NCBI GenBank assembly: GCA_033239125.1
Contig: BSWB01000004.1
Span: 120,537,235 to 120,601,234, forward strand
Reading direction: 5' to 3'
DNA: 64,000 bases
Source: Fagopyrum homotropicum
Lineage: Eukaryota > Streptophyta > Magnoliopsida > Caryophyllales > Polygonaceae
In this document: positions 41,895 to 53,190 of the stretch, one piece after another
How the letters are laid out: every line of letters begins with the position of its first letter
How positions within the stretch are numbered: position 1 is the stretch's first letter
Translations under genes and position numbers: made by a program
Notes under the pieces: model-generated
Databases searched by the model: none
What the model saw: the letters and a program-made list of their open reading frames with translations, nothing else
Told to the model about the DNA's origin: nothing

Positions 41895-42957
41895 TCAATA
41901 ATCTCGATCCGGTGGTGGTGGTGGTGGCACATACGGGTGCTGAGATGGGTTAAAAGGATAGCCCATGACATGCTGAAACTGAATCTCAGCCATCACGTGC
42001 TGGTAGTGTAATCTCTCTTGCATCTCTTGGATCTCTAGCAACATGGCAGCGTAGGAGTCTATCATCTGATCTGTCAGATCATCGATCCGACGGTGAGCAA
42101 GTGGATCCCTCTGTCGGCGTACCCTATGCCTAGCGGGACGTGCTGGTGCTGCAGCCGGCTCCTCCTCAGTCTCGTCATCAATCAAATCGATAACCGGCAC
42201 ACTAGTCCCAGCTGTATCCGTGCCCGTATCCATGGGGACACCACCATCCTCAGCAACATCATCATCATCATCCTCATCCTCGTCCTCCTCAGATGGCCCC
42301 TGAGCTGCTGCAGCTACTGCCTCTCTAGCATCCTCCATCAGTGGGATCCACGTAGTCTGCCAGTAATGTGGATCAAACACTGAGAACTAAGCTGACCATC
42401 TGATCCCCTGTGGTGCAGTCGGCTCCCATGGCATCGCCACATATGGCGTAGTAAGTCCTCGGGGAACCATTATCCTCCGAGTGATCATCTCCTGAAGTCC
42501 AAGCGGCTTGGCAGCCGCCACCATGGTACAAGCACTGAGGTCCATATCCATGTAACTCGCTATATGAGTCACAATACCTCCACAACAGATTTCGCCTTTC
42601 CCCTTCGCCTTTATCTTATGCAAGTCCTCTGCCAGCATCAATCCAAAATCTGGGACTCCTTCAGTCACCATGCAGTATAAACTCAAAAGCTCCCCCTGTC
42701 TGACCTTCTGGGGCATCTCAGTACGCGCCAGAAGAGACTCACTGAAGATCCTATGGGCCAGTCTAAAAGCAAGATGAAATATAATCCACTCCTTGGAGTC
42801 TCCAGGTCACCATATGTCTGCATGCTCAACCACGTGAGCTATCTGTCCCCAGAACTCCCAAGCTACAGCTCGAGAGGGAAAATCAGCAACAATCGGGATC
42901 GGGAAACCAAAGATATCCCGCCAGTGATCTAAAGGAACCAAGTAGTTCCGGTTCATC
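41895..42957 (-). pseudogene. Ath-6 ATHILA ORF-1-like gene, 5'-truncated
   Basis: Begins abruptly at RNYLVPLDHWRDIFGF, the point where the deletion joins the LTR, and runs in one frame to the usual Pro-rich end (PPPPPPDRDY, stop at 41895). Blocks EFWGQIAHVVEHAD, LAHRIFSESLLA, GEICCGGIVTHIA, PLGLQEMITRRIMV and an acidic repeat tract are present. Two stops interrupt it: TGA at 42807-42809 and TAG at 42387-42389 (Gln in Ath-1). Confidence 0.87.
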
Positions 42958-44675
42958 AACCCTAGATGTAAGCTTAAAACAAGGATGCCAACCCGCAGTG
43001 TACGGGTCAATCGTAGTAAAAAGCAAGAAATTCTAGGGGTCGATCACAAGGACTTAGTGAAACAAAACAGGTATAGGTTTGTCAATGCAACTACTAACCA
43101 CAAAAGTGATCAAAACAATCAAAGATGATAAAAAGTCAATTAAGGAAATATGCAATTCTAGGGATTAAAGCATCTAGTTGTGGTTCCAACTCAAGATCTA
43201 AAGATAAGCAGACAAAGCTGAAATTTTTGCATAGGGAAGGTGTTACTAAAGTGGAATAGATCACCGGGTAAGTCTCACTACTCACTAATCCCAAACCGTA
43301 ACTCCTATTACCGGGTAAGTCTTAAGGAATTAAGAAAAAGAACTATAACCTCAAACTAACACTCCAACTAAGGGAATAGAATCAACCTTTACCGGGTAAG
43401 TCTCAGGCTAACTCACAAAGATGGGATGAAAGCACACTCAAACCCCAACAAAGGATAAACCTTTATTACCTACACTTATGATCTTGGGTAAACAAACAAA
43501 GGAATTACCGGGTAAGTCTCATCCTAGGCTTGCATTGAACCAGGAAAGGTGTAATAAGAATAGGATTTGGCAAACTCTAACACTTAACTCTCAGTTTCAG
43601 ATCAGGTAAGTCACCTCGGTCAGAAGAATTCCACCCCGGCCGAGATGTTCATCGACTGAGCGAGATGCTTTAGGTTTAAGGATAAAGACTCAAACTTTCA
43701 GGATCCTACTGTGATTAAGATTATTCTATCATTGTTTTTCCCACAACCTTCAGCCAATCACCCTAGAATCACACAAGGAAATTAGCCACTCATCATCATG
43801 AAAGCAATGATCAAATATAAGGGAAGAAAGAGAATAATTGAACAAGAAAACCTTAAGAGAAAGGCTTCAATAACTTAATTAATTATCAAACAACAAGCGT
43901 TCCTTCGATCAAAATCCAATAAGACAATCGACAATGAAGAGAATCTAAGGGAATCTTACAAAACCCTTCACAAAGCTATAAAAGCTATCAACTTCCTTCC
44001 TTCAATCTTCCTTCAACCTTCAAAAAGGTTCTTCAAATCTTCCAGCCCTATGCGGTGTATAAGCAGATTATCGGTGGTATAGCATGCTCTGGATTTGTGG
44101 AAAATCCAACCCTTTTTATAGGAAAATTACCCTCCAAAGATAACATATCTTAGAAAGATCTTTTCCCATAAAAATAGGTAAAATATATGGGCTAAATTAT
44201 CTTCTTCCTTCCAAGAATCCAGCCCAAAAATATAAGATCCTCTTTCCAAAAATAAAAGATCTCAGCCAAATAAAATATATCTCTCGCCGCGTCCAAGGTG
44301 TTCAACTCGGTCGAGTCAGCTCCTTTGGATCACCTCGGTCGAGGTGACTCTGTAGTCAACCGAGGTGAATCACAACTCAATGTGAAATCTCTCAAATCTG
44401 GTCCAAAGTGAATCTCTAATCCAATTCCATGATTCTTGGAATCTTCCTTAAGCTCCTAAATGTAGCTCCAATGACTCCTTAGCTCCTTTTGCTCCAATTT
44501 GATGTAAAACGTGCCATTTTACCTACGATTACTACAAAACTTGGTGTACACCTCGATTCCCGCAAAGGTAGATGAAACGACAATATAATCACATAATATA
44601 CATCCAAACATGCAGATTATTGAAGATAAAACGTCTAAACAAACCCCAAAATATAGACAATAATTCATGCTATCA
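42958..44675 (-). repeat. Ath-6 right (5') LTR, lacking its inner end
   Basis: Starts within the LTR at AACCCTAGATGTAAGC instead of TGTTCGCTCC, so the inner 40-odd bases and the adjoining primer site are missing. Otherwise complete to GCTATCA (44675). TATA box on the minus strand at about 44113-44121. Confidence 0.92.
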
Positions 44676-44680
44676 CTTTC
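44676..44680. repeat. Target site duplication, right copy (Ath-6)
   Basis: CTTTC, matching 38697-38701. Confidence 0.9.
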
Positions 44681-45961
44681 CCTTCTACTTGTTTCTCTTT
44701 TTGTTTCCTCTTTTCTTCTTCTCCAAGAATCAAGTTTGATCCTTGATTCTCGTGAAGCGTTCCGTTGATGATTCCTTGAGTTCACAGGCTCCCTTGGTCG
44801 AGTTGTGACGTGGTTGTGTGTTGAGAAAAGAAATCTTTGGCCTTTGCTTTGTTTCTTGTTGTCGAAGGGAGTGGACAGCGCTTCTTTCACGAATTCCTAC
44901 CCCGCGCCTCTGCTGTGCCACCCCTGCGGATAGCCGCTCCTGCAGTTTCCTTTGCAGTAACTCCCGTTCTTGTGAGTTGCTTCCTTCCTTCCTTTCCTCG
45001 TTCCTTTCCTTGTTCCTTCTGGATGTTCCTTGTCCCCTGAGTACGCTGTAAGAATAAGTTTGAGCCCTTAGCTTGTGGAGATCTCTTAGAGATCATTGAG
45101 GTAAGTCCCTTGTGTGGACAGGCTTTCCTTACTTTGTGGACAGGCTTTCCTTGCTCCTTTCCTGGGGGAAACTGAGCCGTTATCTTAGTGTGTGCAATGC
45201 GTTGAGTGTTCCTTCGAGTGAGGTAAGTCCCTTGGACTTACTTAGCTTCATTCCGCATATTGGTTTGAGTGTTTTGGCTTGTTTCTGTTGTTTATCATGT
45301 TTATAACGGATAACCGGAATAGGATTCACCCTTTATAACCTTAATTGGCCCAAGTGTATGATAACCGGGCGGTGACCACTTGTCTAGTTCTAGAGGAGGC
45401 TAGAATGTGCTATTGCAACCCATACCTGTAGGTAACGGATAGTACTGATATATTCCTATTGGTAGACGCAAGCGGAGGCGACTTTCGGGAGATTCTCGTG
45501 CGACAAAAGAAGATGAATTAGTAATGGATAACTTTAAGAAAGATAAGAACCGGTTGAGTGCGAGCATGTTATATGTTTACTTTATCTTATGTGTGTTTGT
45601 GCCTTTACGTTCTCTCCGATATCTAGAATGTTAGCTAACGATTTATACCGTCGTTGTCGATGCTCCGTAGGTTCAAGATGCTGCTAAGTGATCCGGATGG
45701 CGTGGTCAGCCGGGGTTCCCGTACATTATAGGACGGGATCGGATTTATGTTTACGTTGTTGTTTCCCTTTTTGTTTTGAACTCGGTTGCGAGTCTTTTAC
45801 GCTTTCTTTTGTTCAAACCCTTGGTTTTTTATTGAGTTTTGGTTTTCATTTGTTTGTGCCTCGTTGTACGATTTGTTATGTTGTTGCTACTCTGAGGGTC
45901 GGGACCCATTGTGCGGTCCTAGCCCGTAGTGCTTCGAGTTCCCAGAACTTGGGGTGTTACA
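44681..45961 (+). repeat. Tek-1 3' LTR, second part
   Basis: Continues the LTR after Ath-6 and ends GGGGTGTTACA (45951-45961), inverted relative to the TGTAA start. The last 60 bases resemble the end of the Tek-2 LTR (compare 56439-56510 on the minus strand), supporting common Tekay-type ancestry. The candidate 3' target duplication GTAAG (45962-45966) has no visible partner. Confidence 0.82.
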
Positions 45962-47016
45962 GTAAGACTGATAGTTTGAGAACTTGTATAATTAGAGGGT
46001 TTGAAGAGTAAACAAATCATACATTTCTTGGCCTTTTAATTAAGTTGATAGTTTGCGAACAATCTGTTATATGGGTTGTTGATCTACGGTTTTGTCAATC
46101 GTTGGCCTATTGTTTTGTGGGTCCCTAAATATTTTTATGTCGTTATATCGAATCAATTATATACGTAATGTAATTTTTGGTTTATATCACCAGCATACGC
46201 AACTTTAAAATCATTTTATTAACACATATCCATGCATGGCACGGGATATAAACTAGTAATTCTACTAATATTGTGCAAGTATAATTTATTTTTTATTTTG
46301 TAAATTCATTTAAAACTAATGTTAAAAAAATAATGCCCTTTTTCTGTAATTCCATGTTTATATAAGCTTTGATAAGCTCGTAGTTCACAAACGCTCAACA
46401 AGCTTATAAAAAATCAGCTAGTTCAGTCAGCTACTCAATAAGCTTCAGCTTTAGATACAATAAGCTTGTGGTTCCCGAGCGGACCCCAGTTGCAACTGAA
46501 AGGAAATCGCGAAGAAAATAGGCGAATCAATTGCCAAGAGTTGCTTAGAGAAGGGGTCATTAAGATATCTTTTGATAGAGGTGGATATCCTATACTTTTC
46601 ATGGACGAGTCCAAACCCTTGTTGATGTTGTTACAAAAAATGGCTCAGATTAGTAATTTGGGTTATTTTGACCATGACTCATTAAAAAATAGTACGATAA
46701 GCATAGGCAAAAACGAAAGGGCTATACTAACGGTAAAGGTGAGAAGAATGAATCTATTATATATTCACATTAATAAAGGAACGTTCTTTAGAACTAAAAT
46801 GAATTATGCAAATAAAGGGGAAATATAACAAAAACGCGGCAGTGGAAAATATGACCAAGGTTTTACATATGAAAATACTATGGAAAATAATGGCATAAAC
46901 AAACAACATTGTAGAAGAGAAAAATACCTCAAAGAACATGCATATGGAACTACAAAGCAATAAATAGCACGTCATGGCAATAGAAAAAACTAATAAACTT
47001 AAAGGAAAACTTTGAA
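45962..47016. other. Unassigned DNA right of Tek-1
   Basis: AT-rich. A Helitron-like terminus may lie near 46230-46256 (CCATGCATGG palindrome, GGCACGGGAT, then AACTAG followed by T), but the matching TC start was not found. Around 46360-46480 there are repeated AAGCTT-containing words. An open frame at 46466-46828 (about 120 codons, DRGGYPILFMDESKPLL) has no family I recognise; it may be part of the adjoining LINE or chance. Confidence 0.4.
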
Positions 47017-47545
47017 AAATATTTCATATGGAGCGTCGATGATAAATAAACCATTAGATTTTGGAAAGATCGGTGGATAGCCGGCCAACCTTTAGAAAAC
47101 TTGGTGAATGACAAAACATTGATCAATATGTCTACAATAGTAAACAACTTTATAATAAATAAACAATGGGACCAACAAGAAATTCTTCAAATGGGTAGTC
47201 TATTACCATCTGACGTTATTAAAAAATTAAACACGTACAACATACCTAAAAATGAAATACAAGACCGGTTGTATTAGGCGTCAAGTGAAAAAAGGGATGG
47301 TTCTCTACCAAACCGGCAATTGATCTTATCCAAAAACGTAATGTGGGAACACAAGGTGACAAACACGTGAATTTGAGATATCAACATAATGCTAAAAGTT
47401 AAAGTTTTGTGTGAAAATTGTCCTTAGATGGCATCCCAACAAAAGCTAGAGAACCTAGAAAAACAAAAGGTTTTGGTCTTAATGCAATGTGAACTTTGTC
47501 AACACAAGACAAATTGTATTAAATACAACTTTTTCAAATGCCCGT
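47017..47545 (+). pseudogene. LINE retrotransposon relic, C-terminal region
   Basis: Broken reading frames resemble the segment after the RT of plant L1-type LINEs: TIRFWKDRW, then LENLVND, then NIPKNEIQDRLY, and further on a degraded zinc-binding (zf-RVT) region with CELCQH and a closing FKCPYT. At least four stops or frameshifts. No RT core or poly-A tail is visible because Ath-7 starts at 47587. It looks like an old fragment. Confidence 0.6.
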
Positions 47546-47586
47546 ACACAATACATAATATCAAAAATGATAAAATGAAAACTCTT

Positions 47587-49244
47587 TGATAACATGAATT
47601 ATGACTTTAGTTTAGACATGCATTTAGATTGATTTTCTCTTTGTTTTGCATGCATAGACATGAATCCATGACATTTAAGCTTAACTTTGCATATTTTGCT
47701 AGAATAGATGTCTACACGGATTCTTGTTGCATTTTTCAGATATTTTGGCAAACATTAGAGCGAAATAGCATACATGAGGACTAAGCCTCAAGATGGATCA
47801 TAGTGAAACATGATGGAGCATAAAAGGAGAGCTAAGACATAACAAAAGGATCAAGCAAGGAGCTAAGAAGAAGACTTACGCAGACCAAAACCGCGCCCCC
47901 GACAAGAGAAAAACCATGGCCGAGATCATTGGTGAGAGACCCGCGGTTTATCTATTTTCGGCCTAAGACTCATGCTTTAAAAACCCTAGTTTTTCCTGTA
48001 AGTCATGGATGCTGGAAGCAATAAAGAGAGTTCGCTAACACGTCTAGAGGACACCCACCTACAATCAAAGGTTCGATTACACTTAGATTTAGCTACAACG
48101 CTTTGGATTGAGGAAGATTTTGAAGATTTCTTGGAGAGAAAGACATAGGTTCTTGATTTCATTGCTTTGGATTAAAGATTCAGACTTTGTTATTGGAGTT
48201 CTTTTGCTTTTGGATCTTGAAGACACCTTGCTAAGTATTTCTTTCTTTTCTTTTTAGTTCTATTGCTTATGGTTTTCTTGAATTCTTCTTTTATCTTTCT
48301 TGATTTGAATATGTGCGTTGTTGGCTAAACCTCTACGATTCTAGGGTGATTGGTTAATGGTTGTGGTTTAGATGATGATGGACTGAGCCTTTAAGTTAGA
48401 TATAGACCTTTAGAGTTGGTTTAACCCTCGTTCTTTAGAACCTCCGCATGTTCATTAGGAACCGCGGCCGCGGTTTATCTTAGACCACCCGAGGTTTCTT
48501 CTGTTGGTCCGTATATGTTACATCTTTATGCTTGGGTTTTAGATTGCCTAAATCCTAGTCTTTGTTGAGCCTTTCATACTCTTAGATCCCTCTAAGATTT
48601 GCATCTAAGCTTGGAAAGAGACTTACCCGATGATTCCTTTATTAGTTACCTCCGGTCACGAGTTCTAGGTAATAAAGGATTCAAACCCTTTATTAGGTTT
48701 GATTGTGCCTTCTTCTTGCCTGAGTGAGCTTAACCTGAGACTTACCCGGTGAAGGTTAGTTTTATTCCCTTAGGTTGAGTGGTTGGTTTGAGTTTATGTT
48801 CCTTTCCTTAGATCCTTGAGACTTACCCGATAATAGAAGCTTTGGTTTGGGATAGTTGGTTTGAGAAACATCTCCCGTGATCATTCCCACCTTAGAAACA
48901 CCCTTTCCTTAGCGATCCCAACCTTGACAATGTTTATAGAAATCTTGAATCGAAAACCATAACTAGATACCTTGATCTCTAGAATCCGCATTGCCCGATT
49001 ATCATATTATTCGTCTTTATTGCTTTTGCCTCATTCATTCTTTATTTCCAGCATTAGTATATTCTATTTTTGATTTGTCACCGATATTGGTTTCATCTCA
49101 GTCCTTGAGATCGACCTTGGAATATTTTCTTTTACTACAATTCGATGTGTACACTGTGAGTTTGCTTATTTACTTTAGCCTTTATTACAAGTATAAATTT
49201 ATGACTATATTCGTTCATTATTTACGCACGTCTGAGAACGAACA
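47587..49244 (+). repeat. Ath-7 5' LTR (1658 bp)
   Basis: TGATAACATG to GAACGAACA. It has the perfect palindrome AACCGCGGCCGCGGTT (48460-48475), related words at about 47886-47955, and diverged copies of the GAGACTTACCCG word near 48617, 48741 and 48815. The terminal block reads GTGTACACTGTGAG (49149-49162), a decayed version of the block in the other families. Confidence 0.87.
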
Positions 49245-49250
49245 AGTTTT

Positions 49251-49268
49251 TGGCACCGTTGTCTGGGA
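49251..49268 (+). promoter_or_regulatory. Primer-binding site, mutated tRNA-Asp type (Ath-7)
   Basis: TGGCACCGTTGTCTGGGA, six bases after the LTR; three mismatches to the intact site in Ath-3 and Ath-5, all G-to-A or C-to-T type or nearby changes. Confidence 0.75.
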
Positions 49269-49386
49269 CTAGGTCTAGATCTATTGGTGATTTCGGTCAT
49301 CGATAGTCTAGACTTTTCTTTTACTTTTAATCTTTTTTTGCTTTGAATCTTTGTTCTTTCAAGGGGCTCCCCATTCTTTTAGGTTT

Positions 49387-50820
49387 ATGCAAAGATCTCG
49401 TTCCGGTAAAGAACTCGTTCCATACGATCCTGAACCGGAGAAAACTATATAAAGGAGATTAAGAGAAGCCAAGGGGAAAATGGATGAAAGAGATCTTCAA
49501 GCTGAGTTAGATGATGCTTTGGAGAAATTAAGGCTTAGGGATGAAGCCATGGAAGAAGAAAGAATAAGAGTACAAGAGAGAGAAGAGGCAACTACGAGAG
49601 AACTAGATGAACTCAAAGCTTATATGAGACAAGTGCTCTTTGAAAGAGGAGGTAATGTCCGTGTAGAAATACCTCCACCAGCTCCACCAGCGCCTGCACC
49701 TCACCCACCGGTGAGGAATATTAGAGTTTATCCGTTTGTGGGAGAGCCACAAATCCTTGGGAAAATGATGGATCCAACCAATGAGTACATCGCCCAAGAG
49801 TCAATCTTGGAGATCTTGTTGCTCATGACTATGAGCTCCGCCCTCAACTCCTCCAAATGATCCGTCATAATCAATTTGGAGGATTAGAGGGGGAGTCTCC
49901 ACACCAACATTTGCTGAATTATGAGATACTTATGGAAACTTTGAGACCCTCAAGATTAGAGAACAACAACCACAAGTTGAGAGCATTTTCCTTTTCTTTA
50001 AAGGACAAGACCCTTGCTTGGTATCAATCTTTTCCACATGGACGAGTCAACACTTGAGAGGAGATACTACTGAATTCCTCACCAAATTTTTCCCAATATC
50101 AAAGCCAACGAAGCTTAGATGTAAATTAATTCTTTTGTGATGAAGGACAAGAAAAGCTTATTCAAGTCTTGGAAAAGGTTCAAGGACCTTCTTCTTGATT
50201 GTCCTCATCATGGTATTCCGAAGATCGAGCTACTTGAGAACTACTTCAAGGGCTTGAATGAGGATACTTAATTTAAGCTTCATTCCCTTTCTGGAGGGAC
50301 TTTTATGGAGAAGCCCATTGATGAAGCTTGGAAATTTGTTGAGAAGCAAGCTCTAGTGATTGATAAGTATTCTAATAGAAAGGTTGATAAGAGACTCCGT
50401 AGACCCTGAGTCTATGAGGTTAGTACCACCACTACTAATAATTCCCAATTTGATGTTATTAACAATGAAATTATTGCTTTGAAGGAACTTTTGAGATCTC
50501 AAGCGTCAGCGCAAGCATGCTTGACACCTAAGGAGCAAGATGTGAATTATATAGGAAGAGGAAATTACCAAGGATATTATCAAGGACAAGGAAACAACAA
50601 CAACAACAACAACAAGTTCCAAGGAGGAAACGATTATCGTCCTAACTATAACCATCCAGGTTTCTCTTACTCAAACCCGGATGGTGCATTAAAGCCTCCC
50701 GCTTCCACTAGTCAAGCTCCACCACCTAAATCTCCCGCCCAGACATCACAAGAGTCTTCACTAGGACTCACTCAACCTCCGAAGGACCGAACTGAGATGA
50801 TGTTTGAGCATTTGATGTAG
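49387..50820 (+). pseudogene. gag: Ath-7 gag
   Basis: ATG at 49387 (MQRSRSGKELVPYDPEPEKT). An early TAA follows, then the coiled-coil-like segment (ERDLQAELDDALEKLRLRDE), a Pro-rich tract, and the Retrotrans_gag domain in pieces: MIRHNQFGGLEGESPHQHL in another frame, then CPHHGIPKIELLENYFKGL. An Asn-rich tract at about 50590-50620 is followed by GFSYSNPDGALKPPAS. Several stops and frameshifts, so inactive. Closest to Ath-3 gag of the copies here. Confidence 0.85.
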
Positions 50821-51909
50821 AGATTGAGTGGATTGGAGAGCACCGTTACTTCTATTGTTAAGGCTCAAAAGGTCTTAGAAACTCAAGTGTTCCACAAGGC
50901 AGGAGAATGTCAAAGAGATCCAGGAAAGCTACCCGTAAAGACGGAGTATAATCCTAGAGGGCAAGTTATGACCATAACTACTAGGAGTGGATTAAAGAGT
51001 AATGAGTCATTGCCCAAGGTAGTTGATAAGGGAAAGCAATGGATGGTTGAGGAAGATCCCAATCCAGTTGGGGAGGACAAAGGAAAAGAGAAAGAACCAG
51101 CTTATGTGCCTCCACCACTATACAAGCCACCACTTACATTCCCACAATCTCGTGCTAGAGCCCGCTTGGACAAGCACTTCGGTAAGTTCCTTGAACTAAT
51201 GAGTAAATTACATATTAACATTTTGTTCATGGCTGCTATTGTAAGTATGTTGGCCTATGGAAAGTTCTTAAAGAAGATCCTCTCTAACAAAATGAAGCTA
51301 GAAGAGTATGGAGAAATAAGGATGACAAGGAGATCCTCTGAACTCATCCAAACCATTAAGGAGGAGATGCCTCCTAAGTTAAGGGATCCAAGATCATTTT
51401 GTGTTCCTATAGGAGATGGAGAAGTCACTTATGAAGTCTTGTGTGACCTTGGAGCTAGTGTAAGCATCATACCGCTTGCACTATGTGAAAAGATTGGACT
51501 TGGAGAGCTAAGACCGGTAAAGATGACTCTCTACATGGCGGATAGATCAATCACACATCCGGTAGCAGTTCTAGAAGGCATTCACGTACAACTTGGAAAA
51601 TTCTATGTGCCTATAGACTTTGTGGTATTGGATATTCCTGTGGATTATCCGGTGCCAATCATCCTTCAAAGACCATTCCTTTCAACTTCCAGATGTATGG
51701 TAGATTGTAAGACCGGCACACTCTCCTTCAACATTGGCGAGGAAAACATTGAATTCAAGCTTTCCGCCATGGTTAAGGAGCCAGATTTTGAAGAAGATAT
51801 ATTCAATATCTATGATGAGGAAAAGTCAAGGGAAAAAGTAAGCTCAATTTTGATCAAAGATTCGCTTGAAATGGTGATAAGTATGAGCATTATAGAAGAA
51901 GGGATTTGA
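50821..51909 (+). pseudogene. pol: Ath-7 protease
   Basis: Open for about 360 codons. GLESTVTSIVKAQKVLETQV, then RSRARLDKHFGK-type sequence, protease motif CDLGASVSIIPLALC and a changed flap end (ILQRPFLSTSRC in place of ILGRPFLATSGC), which suggests loss of function. It ends at TGA 51907-51909 just before the linker. The linker (51910-52090) contains the near-perfect 20-base palindrome at 52025-52044. Confidence 0.85.
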
Positions 51910-52086
51910 GGAGGACTGCAATACTAAAGTCCGATCTTTACAAGTCTTGGAAGAAGACCCCAAGGCTGAATTTGAAGAGCTCAAGGAAGGTATGAGTGAT
52001 TCTAAAAATCTTGGCCAAAAGGCCAAAACCGCGGCCGAGGTTTTCAAAGGGGGGCCGATGTTTTTGAAACCTCTGAATCTCACCCA

Positions 52087-53190
52087 ATGTTGCATGAAAT
52101 TTTTCAAGGATGCAACGAAACTTCTTCCACAGCTGCAGAGGCCTCCCAAGATGCCTCGGAAGGTCAAAATTCTTCATTGAAAGATCCTCCTACATTGGAG
52201 TTGAAGCATCTCTCTTCCCATCTAAGGTACGCTTTTCTCGGACCTAACTCTACATATCCTTTCATTGTGAGTGCTAGTCTGAATGATATTGAACTTGGCA
52301 AGTTGATGCATGAGTTAAGACTACACAAGAAAGTCCTTTATTAAGATTGATGATTTAGTTGGAAGTAACCCTTCTTTATGTATGCATAAGATTCTAATGA
52401 AATATGATCATAAGCCTTCACGTGACCCTCTAAGACGGTTAAATCCGATCATGAAAGAGGTGATGAAGTAGGAAGTTCTTAAAATCCATCGTTACTAACA
52501 AGAACAACGAGATGATACCTACTAGGACGGTCACGTGATGGAGGATGTGCATAGACTAAAGGAAGCTAAAACGTAGCAACTAGGAAGGATCAATTTCCTC
52601 TCCCTTTCATTGATCAAATGTTAGAGAGATTGGCACAACACTCCCACTTTTGCTATCTAGATGGGAATAGTGGATTCTTTCAAATACTCATCCACTCTGA
52701 CGGCCAGGAGAATACTACTTTCACGTGCCCTTGGGGTGCGTTTGCTTACATGAGAATGTCTTTTGGATTATGCAACGCACCAGCTACCTTTCAACAATGC
52801 ATGATGGCTATATTCTCTGAGTATATTGAGAATATCATGGTGGATATGGATGACATTTTTGTATATGGTTCTTCTTATGATGATTGCTTAGCTAACCTGT
52901 CTTTAGTTTTGCAGCGATGTGAGGACACTAGCCTTGTCTTGAATTGGGAGAAGTGTCATTTTATGATTAGTGAAGGTATTGTTCTAGATCACTTGGTCTC
53001 CAACTGCAGAATTAAATTTGACAGAGCAAAGATCGAGGCCATTGAAAAGTTACCAACACCTTCATCGGTAAACGGGGTAGGAAGCTTTTTAGGTCACGCA
53101 GTTTTTTATCGAAGATTCATTATAGACTTCTATAAGATTTCTAAGCCTTTGACTAACCTACTAATGAAAGATGTGTTTTTGAGTTTTTGA
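52087..53190 (+). pseudogene. pol: Ath-7 reverse transcriptase
   Basis: The N-terminal part (LSSHLRYAFLGPNSTYPFIV) is open to 52344; then stops and a deletion remove the segment between EVLK and the TNKNNE block (around 52480). The core resumes at 52618 (LERLAQHSHFCYLDGNSGFFQI, GLCNAPATFQ). The catalytic box reads DMDDIFVYGSS: the two catalytic Asp remain but the usual Phe is Asp. It ends at a stop at 53188-53190. Confidence 0.85.

Larger units (their letters stand above)
38702..44675 (-). mobile_element. Ath-6: internally deleted Athila-like element
   Basis: The left (3') LTR is 38702-40457, the interior 40458-42957, and the right (5') LTR 42958-44675 without its first 40-odd bases. CTTTC target duplications flank it. 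Only ORF1 (its 5' third missing) and the 3' untranslated region remain; gag, pol, primer-binding site and leader are gone. The deletion joins the middle of ORF1 to a point inside the right LTR, with AACC (42958-42961) shared by both parents. It could not have transposed in this state, so the deletion came after insertion. The first LTR base is G in place of T. Confidence 0.92.

Noticed and set aside
46230..46256. Helitron 3' terminus
   Set aside because: CCATGCATGG, GGCACGGGAT and AACTAG followed by T resemble a Helitron end, but the hairpin is imperfect and I found no matching TC start or related copy in the window.
46466..46828. 120-codon ORF (FDRGGYPILFMDESKPLL) as a host gene
   Set aside because: No recognised family, no intron signals or neighbouring exons, and it lies between transposon relics; too weak to call.
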